A stretch of 64,000 nucleotides of DNA from Acinetobacter sp. UBA3106 (GTDB taxonomy: Bacteria; Pseudomonadota; Gammaproteobacteria; Pseudomonadales; Moraxellaceae): NCBI GenBank assembly GCA_002365595.1, contig DFAM01000013.1, forward strand, positions 44,244 through 108,243. The letters are read 5' to 3'. Below the pieces are notes generated by a model. It was not told where the DNA came from, did no database searches, and worked only from the letters and a program-made list of their open reading frames with translations. Made by a program: the position numbers and the translations under genes. Positions 36,755 to 46,379 of the stretch are shown one piece after another. The first letter of the stretch is position 1. The number at the start of each line of letters is the position of its first letter.

Positions 36755-36784
36755 ATAAAAAAGCCACCCGAAGGTGGCTTTTTT
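36755..36784. terminator. Bidirectional terminator downstream of purL
   Basis: Stem AAAAGCCACC/GGTGGCTTTT with CGAA loop, flanked by A and T runs. It closes leftward purL. Confidence 0.85.
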
Positions 36785-36800
36785 AGCATCTTAGGGAAGA

Positions 36801-39800
36801 TTAACCAATGAACTTACGTGCATTGCGGAACATGCGTAACCATGCACCATCTTCAGTCCATTCCTCAGGCTTCCAGGAATGCTGGATTGCACGGAAGTTA
36901 CGTTCAGGGTGCGGCATCATAATCGTTGCACGACCGTCTTTCGACGTCACCCCAGTAATCGCTTCTGGTGAACCGTTCGGGTTCAATGGATATTGTTGGG
37001 TAGGATTACCGAAGCTGTCTACATAACGTAGGCTGACTTGGTTGCCTGCATTTAACGCTGCAATTTTGTCTTCAGTCGCAACCACACGACCTTCACCATG
37101 CGCAACTGCGATTGGTAAAATCGAACCTTCCATACCATCTAACAAAATCGAGTGAGATTTTTCAACACGAACGTTAACCGCACGCGCTTCAAACACTTCA
37201 GAAGTGTTGCGGTGGAAACGTGGCCAAGCATCCGCACCCGGAATCAGCGGAGCCAATTGCGACAACATTTGACAACCGTTACAGATACCCAAAGAGAAGG
37301 TTTCTTGACGATGGAAGAATTTCTCGAACTGGTCACGCAGTTTAGGATTGAACAAGACTGATTTCGCCCAGCCACCGCCTGCACCCATGACGTCACCGTA
37401 AGAGAAACCGCCACAAGCCACAATACCTTCAAAGTCATCCAGGCTGATACGGCCAGCAAGCAAGTCGCTCATGTGAACATCGACAGTGTTGAAGCCCACT
37501 TTGTCGAATGCCGCAGCCATTTCTACATGACCGTTCACGCCCTGTTCACGCAAAATCACCATGTTTGGACGACGTGAATTAATAAACGGCGCTTCAACCG
37601 GTTCATTTAGGTCAAATGTCGGCTGAGCAATAATACCTTTGTGGTTCTTGTCGGTAATTAAAGCAAATTCAGAATCCGCAGTTTCAACGTTGTCACGCAA
37701 GCGTTGAATTTGATGTGATACTTCAGTCCAAGCCACTTGCAGGTCAGCACGTTCAAGCACTAAACCATTGATAGACAATTGGTCAGAATTGTTTACTGTA
37801 CCTACTACAGAAATTGCATCTTTTAAGCTAGATGCTGCAGCTTCTGCTTGAAGTTCTGCCCAATCGCTAGTTGCGATTTGAAGTACAGCACCAATTTCTT
37901 CGGCGAATAAAGCTTCAGTCGATTGATCTTCAAGTGCTACACCCAAACGTGAAGCGAACATCATTTCTGCAACAGTCGCTAACAAACCGCCATCACCGAT
38001 GTCATGGTAAGCCTTGATCAAGCCACGGTTATTCCAGTCTTGAACCAAAGCAAAGAAGGCTTTGAAGTCATCGAAGCTATCAACGTCAGGTGTTACAGAA
38101 CCAATCGCTTTATAGACTTGCGCCAGGATCGAACCGCCTAGACGGAACTGACCTTTGGAAAGATCGATACGTACCAGCACTGAATCTTCATTTTTCAGTT
38201 CAGGGGTCAAAGTTTTGCGTACATCAGTCACCGGTGCAAATGCTGTGATCACGCCAGACATTGGAGATGTTACGGCTTTATTTTCGCCTTCATCATTCCA
38301 AGTGGTACGCATAGACAATGAGTCTTTACCGACTGGAATCGCGATGCCTAAAGCCGGACACATTTCCATACCGATGGCTTTTACGCCTTCGAACAATGCC
38401 TGATCTTCACCCGGTTGACCGGCAGCAGCCATCCAGTTTGCAGACAATTTAATGTCGCTAATCTGCTCGATTTTTGCAGACATGATGTTCGAGATTGATT
38501 CAGCCACAGCCAAACGTGCAGATGCGGCAGGATTTAACAATGCAACCGGTGGACGCTCACCCATCGCCATTGCTTCACCAGTGAAGCCGACTAAACTTGT
38601 AGTTGTCACTGCAGCATCCGCTACAGGAACTTGCCAAGGACCGACCATCTGGTCACGTGCCACCATACCGGTAATTGAACGGTCACCGATGGTGATCAGG
38701 AATGATTTAGACGCAACTGTCGGGTTTTTAAGAACGCGGAAGATTGCGTCTTTTAAATCAACATTTGCAGCGGTGAAGTCATCGCCTGTACGTTCGATGG
38801 TCTCAAAAGTACGGCTCATGCGTGGTGTACCACCCAGCATCACCTGCATTGGCATATCCACCGCTTTATTTTCAAACAATGGATCTTCAACAGTTAAGTG
38901 ACGTGCTTCAGTTGCTTCACCCAACACTGCAAACGGACAACGTTCACGTGCACACAATGATTCAAACAGGCTTAAAGAACTTGGACGAATCGCCAATACA
39001 TAACGTTCTTGCGCTTCATTCGACCAGATTTCCATTGGAGACATGCCTGGCTCAAGTGATGGAATCTTACGCAGGTCAAGCACTGCACCTAATTCATGGT
39101 CATTTACCAATTCAGGCATGGCATTTGAGATACCGCCCGCACCAACGTCATGTACAGACACGATCGGGTTGAAATCTTCCATGCGCCAGCAGGCATCAAT
39201 TACTTCCTGGCAACGGCGTTCCATTTCCGGGTTTTCACGCTGTACAGAAGCGAAATCCAGGTTTTCACCCAATTTACCGCTATCTACAGAAGATGCTGCA
39301 CCACCACCAAGACCGATCAGCATTGCAGGACCACCAAGAACGATTAACAGGTCGCCCGGTTGAATCGCATCTTTTTCAACATGGTCAGGACGGATGTTAC
39401 CGTAACCACCGGCGATCATGATTGGTTTATGGAAACCTTTCACTTCACCATTGACGTTTTGTTCGAAAGTACGGAAGTAACCGTTTAACGCAGGACGACC
39501 AAATTCGTTGTTAAACGCAGCACCACCTAATGGCCCTTCAATCATGATTTGAAGTGGTGATGCCATACGTGATGGCTTGCCGTAATTTTCTTCCCAAGGC
39601 TGTTCAAAGCCTGGAATGTTCAGGTTAGACACAGTGAAACCGGTTAAACCTGCTTTCGGTTTACCACCACGACCCGTTGCGCCTTCATCACGGATTTCAC
39701 CGCCCGAACCGGTCGCAGCACCGGCAAATGGTGCAATTGCTGTTGGATGGTTGTGGGTTTCCACTTTCATCAGGATGTGAGCCGCTTGGCTCTTGTATTT

Positions 39801-40634
39801 ATAAACGTGGTGACCGGTTTCATTGTCTTTTTTAGGATAGAAACGCTGCGTGTCAAAGCCCACGATCACAGAAGCGTTGTCTTTATATGCCGACAATACG
39901 TCTGTTGGAGATTCTTTATAAGTGTTCTTGATCATCTGGAACAATGATAATGGCTGTTTTTCGCCATCAATGGTCCATTCAGAACCAAAGATTTTATGAC
40001 GGCAATGCTCAGAGTTGGCTTGAGCAAACATCATCAGTTCGATGTCGTGCGGATTGCGACCCAGCTTGTTAAATGCTGCGGTTAAATAATCAATTTCTTC
40101 ATCAGACAAGGCAAAACCAAATTCAGAATTAGCTTTAACCAGTGCTGCTTTACCTTGACCTAAAATATCAATGCTATTTAAAGGTTTTGGTGCAGTTTCA
40201 ACAAATAAAGCCGCAGCGTCATCAATATGATTGAACACGCTTTCAGTCATACGGTCATGTAAAACCTGTTTAACTTCATTCGATACTTCAGAAATACCCT
40301 TTAAAGTAAACAAAACACCGCGTTCTAGGCGGTGTATCGGAGTATTACAGTTGGCAAAAATATCAGTCGCTTTAGAAGACCACGGCGAAATCGTGCCTAA
40401 ACGTGGCGTTACAAGAATCTGAATTTCATCACTTGCTGCCTGGCGAACTTCAAAAGAAGCACCATCATTTAATAGTTGTAATGCAGATTGATGCTGCTGC
40501 TCGTTGAGCGCTTGATCAAACAGATAAATCCATTGACTTTCAATTGATTGAACAGAACTCATTGACGCGAGACGGTTTAAGAGTTGAGTTTTCTTAAAAG
40601 AAGAGTGTGCTGGTGCACCGGCCACGATAAACAT
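36801..40634 (-). CDS. purL: Phosphoribosylformylglycinamidine synthase
   Basis: Large single-chain FGAM synthase (1277 residues) converting FGAR and glutamine to FGAM in purine synthesis. The ATP-binding/AIRS-like domains include [20 protein letters not shown] and [10 protein letters not shown]. The C-terminal glutamine amidotransferase has GICNGCQML (nucleophile Cys) and [10 protein letters not shown] (His-Glu). The first codon is ATG at 40634, with GGAGCC upstream; a longer frame begins at a TTG without support. It is transcribed alone. purM starts at 63.3 kb on the other strand. Confidence 0.97.
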   Translation of the reverse strand: MFIVAGAPAHSSFKKTQLLNRLASMSSVQSIESQWIYLFDQALNEQQHQSALQLLNDGASFEVRQAASDEIQILVTPRLGTISPWSSKATDIFANCNTPIHRLERGVLFTLKGISEVSNEVKQVLHDRMTESVFNHIDDAAALFVETAPKPLNSIDILGQGKAALVKANSEFGFALSDEEIDYLTAAFNKLGRNPHDIELMMFAQANSEHCRHKIFGSEWTIDGEKQPLSLFQMIKNTYKESPTDVLSAYKDNASVIVGFDTQRFYPKKDNETGHHVYKYKSQAAHILMKVETHNHPTAIAPFAGAATGSGGEIRDEGATGRGGKPKAGLTGFTVSNLNIPGFEQPWEENYGKPSRMASPLQIMIEGPLGGAAFNNEFGRPALNGYFRTFEQNVNGEVKGFHKPIMIAGGYGNIRPDHVEKDAIQPGDLLIVLGGPAMLIGLGGGAASSVDSGKLGENLDFASVQRENPEMERRCQEVIDACWRMEDFNPIVSVHDVGAGGISNAMPELVNDHELGAVLDLRKIPSLEPGMSPMEIWSNEAQERYVLAIRPSSLSLFESLCARERCPFAVLGEATEARHLTVEDPLFENKAVDMPMQVMLGGTPRMSRTFETIERTGDDFTAANVDLKDAIFRVLKNPTVASKSFLITIGDRSITGMVARDQMVGPWQVPVADAAVTTTSLVGFTGEAMAMGERPPVALLNPAASARLAVAESISNIMSAKIEQISDIKLSANWMAAAGQPGEDQALFEGVKAIGMEMCPALGIAIPVGKDSLSMRTTWNDEGENKAVTSPMSGVITAFAPVTDVRKTLTPELKNEDSVLVRIDLSKGQFRLGGSILAQVYKAIGSVTPDVDSFDDFKAFFALVQDWNNRGLIKAYHDIGDGGLLATVAEMMFASRLGVALEDQSTEALFAEEIGAVLQIATSDWAELQAEAAASSLKDAISVVGTVNNSDQLSINGLVLERADLQVAWTEVSHQIQRLRDNVETADSEFALITDKNHKGIIAQPTFDLNEPVEAPFINSRRPNMVILREQGVNGHVEMAAAFDKVGFNTVDVHMSDLLAGRISLDDFEGIVACGGFSYGDVMGAGGGWAKSVLFNPKLRDQFEKFFHRQETFSLGICNGCQMLSQLAPLIPGADAWPRFHRNTSEVFEARAVNVRVEKSHSILLDGMEGSILPIAVAHGEGRVVATEDKIAALNAGNQVSLRYVDSFGNPTQQYPLNPNGSPEAITGVTSKDGRATIMMPHPERNFRAIQHSWKPEEWTEDGAWLRMFRNARKFIG

Positions 40635-41356
40635 GCTGATTTTGGCTCCACGGGCAGGTCTATTGGACCATACCGCCAATGTGACTTAGAGAGAGCGCAT
40701 ATTCTACTGTGTATTGACCAAATCAGCTAGATAGAAATTCATGAATGTGTCATGTATTCATTAAAGAATACTCAGGAATACTTTATTTTTCATATAAAAA
40801 ATTTGAATCTCGTGACAATTTGAGCATTCACTATCTTGTTTCTAAATATTATTGCAATACTGAAGCTTATACTCAATTCCCTATCTTTTAATCAGTGTCA
40901 TGTAATTCTGCATTTTTCATTTTTGATGTCTTAGAGTTCTTTCATAAATCATTTTTCAATAACTATAAGCTATTCGCAAAGTCAAAAGAAAAAATAGATT
41001 TTAGCAGCGATTGGATTCATGAGTGTGGCATGGATGCCACACGTTTTCCATCACGACAAGGAGGTCGTGTATGGGAAACTAAAGGTTTTTGGCTACTTTT
41101 GACCTTTCAAAAGTAGAGATCTTGCCTACGTAAAGCTATCAAAATAGTAACAATCAAATGAGGCAGTGCTAATTTAAGGAAACCTAATACTGAACATTTT
41201 TTGATTCATGAAAGAGATCTCTTGAATAAATGATCGAGCTCAAACACTAGCACACAATTCAGTGTATTATCAGAAAGACAAATCATGTCGCCCTGCCCTA
41301 GTCGCTTGGACTTTTTTTTGGCATGATGCATTCAGGTCATCACTGAATAACGATAA
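40635..41356. other. Long intergenic region between purL and dgt
   Basis: A 722-base AT-rich gap between divergent genes. It contains copy B of the triple-hairpin element (41023-41116) and otherwise no convincing gene. A 73-codon frame at 40895-41116 runs straight through the element and is not supported. Promoters for purL (left) and dgt (right) must be here; a PurR-like site cannot be assigned by eye. Confidence 0.5.
41023..41116 (+). repeat. Dispersed triple-hairpin element, copy B (candidate ncRNA)
   Basis: Hairpin 1: GTGTGGC-ATGGAT-GCCACAC (41023-41042). Hairpin 2: GTTTTCCAT/ATGGGAAAC outer stem (41043-41051, 41071-41079, one G-T pair), inner CACGAC-AAGGAG-GTCGTG (41052-41069), bulged T at 41070. 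Hairpin 3: CTACTTTTG/CAAAAGTAG (41093-41101, 41108-41116). Compared with copies A and C, all three stems have changed on both arms, keeping pairing; the GGA hexaloops, the bulge and the 28-base spacing between GGA triplets are unchanged. Confidence 0.75.
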
Positions 41357-42697
41357 ATGGAACAAATGCGTTGGTTAGAACTGCTTTCGACAGTTCGTAT
41401 TGGTAGCAAAAAACAAAGTTCAGAACAGGCGCGCAGCCCATTCCACAAAGATTATGACCGCATTATCTTTTCGCAAAGTTTCCGCCAGCTCAACCGTAAA
41501 ACTCAGGTTCATCCGCTGACCCAACATGATGGTATTCATACCCGTTTAACCCATTCTCTGGAAGTGTCGTGTATAGGCCGTTCACTCGGCATGCTGGCAG
41601 CTGAAAAAATTAAAGACCAACTGCCGGTCTGGATTTCCCCCGCCGATGTTGGGGCTATTATTCAGGCCGCCTGTCTGGCACATGATATTGGCAATCCACC
41701 TTTTGGACATGCCGGTGAATACGCGATTCGTGAATGGTTTGACGATGCTTCACATGGCAATTTTCTGGAAAAACTGACTCCGGAAGAACAAGCCGATGTA
41801 CGCCAGTTTGAAGGCAATGCCCAAGGCTTACGCTTACTGACTAAAATTGATTATCATCCGAATGATGGCGGTATGCGCCTGACTTACGCAACCTTAGGGG
41901 CTTACTTAAAGTACCCTTGGCTGTCTAAAACCATTGCCTCACAAGGTGATCGTCCGGCCAATCAACGCGCAAAATTCGGTTGTTATCAGTCTGAAAAAGA
42001 GATTTTAAAGCAAATTGCTGAACAACTCGGACTGATCCAGTTGGGAGATTATCAGTATTGCCGTCATCCGCTGACTTATTTACTGGAAGCCGCCGATGAC
42101 ATTTGCTATGCGCTGATTGATCTGGAAGATGGCATTATTTTAAATATGCTCTCTTATGAAGAAGTGGAACCGATTTTCCTCGATCTGATTGCAGATTATG
42201 GCAGACCGGAAGAACTGTCTATAGCAACCACCACTTGGCAGCAAAAAATTGCCGCCCTGCGTGGCCGGGTGATGAAACGATTGGTGGATGAAGTGACCAC
42301 GGCATTTGCAAAACATCACTTTGAAATATTGTCGGGACAACTTAAAGGCAGCTTATTGCAATATTGTTCTGAAGATATTGAACATGGTATTGACCGAGCG
42401 AAGAACTTGGCGCGTGACAAGATTTTTGAACATCCGCAAAAGGCTGGTCTGGAAATTATTGCCCATCAAAGTCTACAAAACATTTTAGATGCCTTTATCC
42501 CGCTGACCACGCCGCATAAAACCTTGAACTTTAAAGAACAGCGATTGATGTCGATGCTGCAACGTGCCGGTGTGAATTTTCAAAATAATCATTATGAAAA
42601 TATTATGCAGGTGCTGGACATTATCTCTAAATTTTCAGACCATCAGGCCTATAACCTGTCGCAAGAGTTACAGGGCAATCAAGCTGGTTTGATGTAA
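41357..42697 (+). CDS. dgt: dGTPase-like deoxynucleotide triphosphohydrolase
   Basis: A 446-residue HD-domain dNTP triphosphohydrolase. Residues 31-70 contain DYDRIIFSQSFRQLNRKTQV and HTRLTHSLEV; HD metal ligands are His66 and His109-Asp110 in CLAHDIGNPPFGHAGE. The enzyme cleaves dGTP (and perhaps other dNTPs) to nucleoside and triphosphate. The ATG follows a weak ribosome-binding site. ruvA starts 122 bases downstream, so the genes may be separately transcribed. Confidence 0.95.
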   Translation: MEQMRWLELLSTVRIGSKKQSSEQARSPFHKDYDRIIFSQSFRQLNRKTQVHPLTQHDGIHTRLTHSLEVSCIGRSLGMLAAEKIKDQLPVWISPADVGAIIQAACLAHDIGNPPFGHAGEYAIREWFDDASHGNFLEKLTPEEQADVRQFEGNAQGLRLLTKIDYHPNDGGMRLTYATLGAYLKYPWLSKTIASQGDRPANQRAKFGCYQSEKEILKQIAEQLGLIQLGDYQYCRHPLTYLLEAADDICYALIDLEDGIILNMLSYEEVEPIFLDLIADYGRPEELSIATTTWQQKIAALRGRVMKRLVDEVTTAFAKHHFEILSGQLKGSLLQYCSEDIEHGIDRAKNLARDKIFEHPQKAGLEIIAHQSLQNILDAFIPLTTPHKTLNFKEQRLMSMLQRAGVNFQNNHYENIMQVLDIISKFSDHQAYNLSQELQGNQAGLM

Positions 42698-42819
42698 AGA
42701 TGTTGCAGATATTCCAACCAAAATTTCTGCAGAATTTAAAGATTTAAGCGTGAGCATTTTGCCTTTATGACAAATGCTCACTACTATGCAACGAACGATA
42801 GATGAAGTGACAAATTAAA

Positions 42820-43422
42820 ATGATTGGATGTCTCATTGGTGAAGTGTTTGCTTTAGAAGCACCGACAGTACTGTTAAATGTAAATGGTGTGGGCTATGAA
42901 GTGGATACTCCGCTTTCTACATTTTGCCAGTTACAAAAAGGACAAAAAGTAACGCTGTGGACGCATTTGGCCGTGCGTGAAGATGCTCAATTGCTATATG
43001 GTTTTTTAGATGCACAAGAGAAAACCATTTTCCGTACCCTGCTGAAAGTCAACGGCGTGGGTCCAAAAATGGCGCTGGGTATTCTATCGACTTTAAGTGT
43101 AGAAATGCTGATTCATACCGTTGAACATGAAGATGTGAATACCTTGGTTAAAGTACCGGGTGTAGGCAAAAAAACTGCTGAACGTTTGATGATTGAACTT
43201 CGTGACCGCTTTAAAGCCATGTCTGCAGGTAATGTTCCGACCAATTCAACAGCGCCACAAATTCAGTTTACCTGCAATTCTGCTGTGGCAGAAGCGGAAG
43301 CGGCCTTACAGTCTTTAGGCTACAAACCTGCCGAAGCACAAAAACTGATTAATGCCGTTAAAGCGGACTTTACTGAAGCTAGTGACATTATCCGTGCAGC
43401 ATTAAAGTCGATGAATAAATAA
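42820..43422 (+). CDS. ruvA: Holliday junction helicase subunit RuvA
   Basis: A 200-residue tetrameric protein that binds four-way junctions and loads RuvB. MIGCLIGEVFALEAPTVLLNV is the N-terminal OB fold, followed by HhH motifs (LLKVNGVGPKMALGIL and LVKVPGVGKKTAERLMIEL), and the C-terminal RuvB-binding domain (AEAALQSLGYKPAEAQKLI). It is separated from ruvB by 233 bases that hold element copy C, instead of forming a tight operon. Confidence 0.97.
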   Translation: MIGCLIGEVFALEAPTVLLNVNGVGYEVDTPLSTFCQLQKGQKVTLWTHLAVREDAQLLYGFLDAQEKTIFRTLLKVNGVGPKMALGILSTLSVEMLIHTVEHEDVNTLVKVPGVGKKTAERLMIELRDRFKAMSAGNVPTNSTAPQIQFTCNSAVAEAEAALQSLGYKPAEAQKLINAVKADFTEASDIIRAALKSMNK

Positions 43423-43435
43423 GCTCTCTACTTAT

Positions 43436-43462
43436 TAGCAAATTTTCAGCCAAAATTTGCTA
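43436..43462 (+). other. Stem-loop after ruvA
   Basis: Stem TAGCAAATTTT/AAAATTTGCTA (43436-43446, 43452-43462) with CAGCC loop, just before copy C. It has no following T-run, so it may protect the ruvA mRNA 3' end or be part of the element. Confidence 0.5.
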
Positions 43463-43469
43463 GCACTTT

Positions 43470-43560
43470 GGCGACATGGATGTCGCCGTTAAACTGTGCT
43501 ACAAGGATGTAGCATCAGTTTAACAAATGGGTTTTGTCACTTTTGCCCAGTCAAAAGTGA
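43470..43560 (+). repeat. Dispersed triple-hairpin element, copy C (candidate ncRNA)
   Basis: Hairpin 1: GGCGAC-ATGGAT-GTCGCC (43470-43487). Hairpin 2: GTTAAACTG/CAGTTTAAC outer stem (43488-43496, 43116-type arm at 43516-43524), inner TGCTAC-AAGGAT-GTAGCA (43497-43514), bulged T at 43515. Hairpin 3: TCACTTTTG/CAAAAGTGA (43537-43545, 43552-43560), loop CCCAGT. The element lies between ruvA and ruvB. Downstream TTGCCTAC is shared with copy B. Confidence 0.75.
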
Positions 43561-43655
43561 AAATTGCCTACACAAAGGCATATAAAACCTAATAGATTCT
43601 TGAGGCTGTGAATTAATCCACCTCAAATGACCGTAAAGAGATAGATTAAACACAT

Positions 43656-44663
43656 ATGCAAGACCGTCTCATCAGTGGTTCTGAAAAACCCGAAGATCAT
43701 TTTGATCGTGCCATTCGCCCCACTTCACTGGATGACTATGTTGGTCAACCGGTGGTACGTGAGCAAATGGAAATCTTTATTGGCGCAGCCCGTGGCCGCG
43801 GCGAAGCACTCGACCATACCCTGATTTTTGGTCCACCGGGTTTGGGTAAAACCACACTGGCCAATATTATCGCGCGGGAAATGGGCGGTAATTTAAAATC
43901 GACTTCTGGCCCTGTACTGGAACGTGCCGGCGATTTGGCAGCCATGCTGACCAATCTGGAAGAAGGTGACGTTTTATTTATTGATGAAATTCATCGTCTT
44001 TCTCCAGTGATTGAAGAAATTCTGTATCCGGCAATGGAAGATTACCAACTCGATATCATGATTGGTGAAGGACCGGGTGCACGTTCGATTAAACTGGATT
44101 TACCACCTTTCACACTAGTTGCAGCAACGACACGTGCCGGCTTGCTCACCTCTCCGCTACGTGACCGTTTTGGTATTGTGCAGCGTTTAGAATTTTATTC
44201 GGTTGAAGATTTAACCCATATTGTGACCCGTTCAGCATCGTTAATGGATGTCCCCATGACTGGTGATGGTGCCAAAGAAATTGCCCGCCGTGCGCGTGGT
44301 ACACCACGTATTGCCAACCGTTTACTGCGTCGTGTGCGTGACTATGCTCAAGTCAAAGGTACGGGTGAAGTTAATCAGGATATGGCGCAACGTGCGCTGG
44401 ATATGTTGAAAGTCGACAAAGATGGTTTGGACACTTTAGACCGTCGTTACTTAAGCATGTTGCTAGAGCGTTTTGATGGTGGCCCTGCCGGTGTGGAAGC
44501 GTTGGCTGCTGCCATGGCAGAAGATTCAGGCACATTGGAAGATGTGATTGAACCCTATTTGATTCAGCAAGGTTATGCGATGCGTACTGCTCGAGGACGA
44601 ATTGCCACCAATATGGCGTATTTGCAGTTTGGGATGACACCGCCTGAACCGAAAGAGAAGTGA
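43656..44663 (+). CDS. ruvB: Holliday junction branch migration ATPase RuvB
   Basis: A 335-residue AAA+ ring motor that drives branch migration with Ruv[12 protein letters not shown], Walker [10 protein letters not shown], Walker B FIDEIHRL, and the sensor motif [17 protein letters not shown] are intact; the winged-helix C-terminus ([17 protein letters not shown]) is complete. AAAGAGATAG precedes the ATG. It is followed directly by a terminator. Confidence 0.97.
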   Translation: MQDRLISGSEKPEDHFDRAIRPTSLDDYVGQPVVREQMEIFIGAARGRGEALDHTLIFGPPGLGKTTLANIIAREMGGNLKSTSGPVLERAGDLAAMLTNLEEGDVLFIDEIHRLSPVIEEILYPAMEDYQLDIMIGEGPGARSIKLDLPPFTLVAATTRAGLLTSPLRDRFGIVQRLEFYSVEDLTHIVTRSASLMDVPMTGDGAKEIARRARGTPRIANRLLRRVRDYAQVKGTGEVNQDMAQRALDMLKVDKDGLDTLDRRYLSMLLERFDGGPAGVEALAAAMAEDSGTLEDVIEPYLIQQGYAMRTARGRIATNMAYLQFGMTPPEPKEK

Positions 44664-44668
44664 TATAT

Positions 44669-44697
44669 AAGGGAGATTTATTCTCCCTTTCTTTTAT
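44669..44697. terminator. Terminator at the end of ruvB
   Basis: Stem AAGGGAGA/TCTCCCTT (44669-44676, 44682-44689) with TTTAT loop and T-rich tail; the left arm lies just past ruvB, the right arm overlaps the C-terminal codons of the convergent 244-residue protein gene. Confidence 0.75.
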
Positions 44698-45412
44698 TAG
44701 GTAATTCTTCTTCAAAGTAGTCTGTAAGATTTAGCTTGAAATTTCTAATTTCATCCTGCCAATAACTTACATCAACATCGTGTTTTTCTCTCTTTAAACC
44801 AGGAGTAATTTCTCTAATCAATCCTCGCTTAAGCATAAGAATACTAGCGCTTAAATCTGATTTCCCTAAGTACAATTCCAATCTTGTCCCATTGATTTCC
44901 ATTAGATCTCTTTTTTGGGTTAGCTCTGCTAAATAGTCAATTGGTAATGTTCCAATTAGATTATTCTGTAAATTTTTAGCTTCATACATTAAGTGTTCGC
45001 ATAACGAAATAAATTCAGCAGCTACCGAACGAATTGAATTACATCTTTCGTTAGCTATATCCATTCTTTTTAAGTTTTCTTGGCTTTCAATAAGTTCACG
45101 ATTTGATGAAGCCATTAAATCCTCTGAGCTTTTAATTTGTTTTATGACAGCCTCAAAAGATTGTTTTGTTAAATCAAAACTTTTCCTTCCATACCAAATC
45201 GCAATAATCGTGGCAGAAATTCCTAAAATTAAAGCAACTATCATGGCTATAACAAAAGACCAAATTGCAGTGGTATCAGTTGAATGATTTAAGTCCAAAT
45301 ACACTTTCTGCCCATTCGGCTGTTGCAAAATAACAGTTTGTGTATTTTCTTGTCGCGGTACTGTCCATGGAAGCTGGATCATTAACGCTTGTTTGCCTTC
45401 TTGTTCTACCAT
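44678..45412 (-). CDS. Single-pass membrane protein with coiled coil, unknown function
   Basis: A 244-residue protein. After a polar N-terminus (about 48 residues, VPRQENTQTVILQQPNGQKV) there is one strong transmembrane helix (residues about 50-72, FVIAMIVALILGISATIIAI). A long helical region follows (QSFEAVIKQIKSSEDLMASSN and ELIESQENLKRMDIAN) predicted as a coiled coil, then a helical C-terminal domain. No catalytic motif is seen. AT-rich relative to ruvB. Topology is probably N-terminus outside, coiled coil in the cytoplasm. I do not recognise a family. Confidence 0.65.
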   Translation of the reverse strand: MVEQEGKQALMIQLPWTVPRQENTQTVILQQPNGQKVYLDLNHSTDTTAIWSFVIAMIVALILGISATIIAIWYGRKSFDLTKQSFEAVIKQIKSSEDLMASSNRELIESQENLKRMDIANERCNSIRSVAAEFISLCEHLMYEAKNLQNNLIGTLPIDYLAELTQKRDLMEINGTRLELYLGKSDLSASILMLKRGLIREITPGLKREKHDVDVSYWQDEIRNFKLNLTDYFEEELPNKRKGE

Positions 45413-45492
45413 CTTTCTCCCAACTTATTTTTTAAATATCTGTTGGGGGATATCTTAAATGTTTTTTCTTTTCATTTTAATCAATTAGATAA

Positions 45493-46074
45493 TTATAAAT
45501 TAGAGATGACACGTACCTCTTCCACCAGCATCAACTCACATGCACCATTCCCCGTATCTTCACGACTTAAAGAACTCCGCCATGTCCATCCATCTTGTGC
45601 TTTGACTTCCACTAACTGGCCTTTTAAATATATCAAATCATCTTGATCAATAGCTTTCAGCTGCTTGGCAATTTGTTTCGAGGCAGGAATTAAATGTGTA
45701 TTGGCACTATGCGTTGAAATTTCATTGACTGGAATGGGTGGAGCATTTTCATAACGCCAATAATACCAACGATTGCTCTGGCTAATCGATAACTGTTTAT
45801 AAACCTCAGGATCAGCCATTTTGTCCCATCCCAAAGCAAAATCGACAGGGCTAATCTCAGACTCGCGTCCAAAGTTATAGTTTTCTCTCGATAAAACCCG
45901 AAACTCTCCTTTATAAGGCTGCAAATTGGTGATGCTATAATTATTAAACTGATGAACTCGCTTTGCAGTTTGATAATCAGCAGCATCTAAAATGCCTTTA
46001 TCCAGTTTCAGCCAATAATTCCACAGCGCAAAGCCAATGGCGAAAATAATTAAATATTTCAAAAAACGACTCAC
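45493..46074 (-). CDS. Membrane-anchored protein of unknown function
   Basis: A 193-residue protein with an N-terminal signal anchor (MSRFLKYLIIFAIGFALWNYW, helix about residues 6-20) and a periplasmic domain of about 170 residues. The C-terminal region LIYLKGQLVEVKAQDGWTWRSSLSREDTGNGACELMLVEEV (seen as short segments) looks like a beta-rich OB-like fold. I remember similar unnamed proteins in Acinetobacter genomes but cannot name a function. It is 80 bases upstream of the coiled-coil protein gene, same strand. Confidence 0.7.
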   Translation of the reverse strand: MSRFLKYLIIFAIGFALWNYWLKLDKGILDAADYQTAKRVHQFNNYSITNLQPYKGEFRVLSRENYNFGRESEISPVDFALGWDKMADPEVYKQLSISQSNRWYYWRYENAPPIPVNEISTHSANTHLIPASKQIAKQLKAIDQDDLIYLKGQLVEVKAQDGWTWRSSLSREDTGNGACELMLVEEVRVISNL

Positions 46075-46379
46075 TTAAAACTCTAAGGCTGATCAATGCT
46101 GTAACAAGCCAATCATAGATTGAATCAAATTAAACTGCTGTGTCACAGATCTGAAAATTTACTGTTACAACCACAATGTATATAAGTTAATTTCACCTTA
46201 AAATACATAAATTTACAAAGTAAAAGTATAAACAAAAGCCTTATATTCCAATCATTAAAATGCGCTATACCTTAAAAGTATATTTAACATACCAATAGGG
46301 TTTTGGTTAAATTTACAACAATATGCAACTCTAGAGAATCACTTTAACCATTTCAAACTCTTCAGGATTCTCCCAAGAT
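46075..46379. other. Non-coding region before the M20 peptidase gene
   Basis: A 305-base AT-rich gap between divergent genes. No gene, RNA or clear operator was recognised; it presumably contains both promoters. Confidence 0.4.

Noticed and set aside
38155..39363. Several plus-strand frames inside purL
   Set aside because: They overlap intact purL on the other strand and have no recognisable motif or ribosome-binding site.
40895..41116. A 73-codon open frame upstream of dgt
   Set aside because: It runs through all three hairpins of element copy B and ends LLLTFQK, as does the frame through copy A (36154-36336). The shared ending comes from the repeat, not from a protein family; no ribosome-binding site.
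36245..43560. CRISPR or IS explanation for the repeated hairpins
   Set aside because: Copies are kilobases apart, differ in stem sequence and encode nothing; no spacers, terminal repeats or target duplications were seen.
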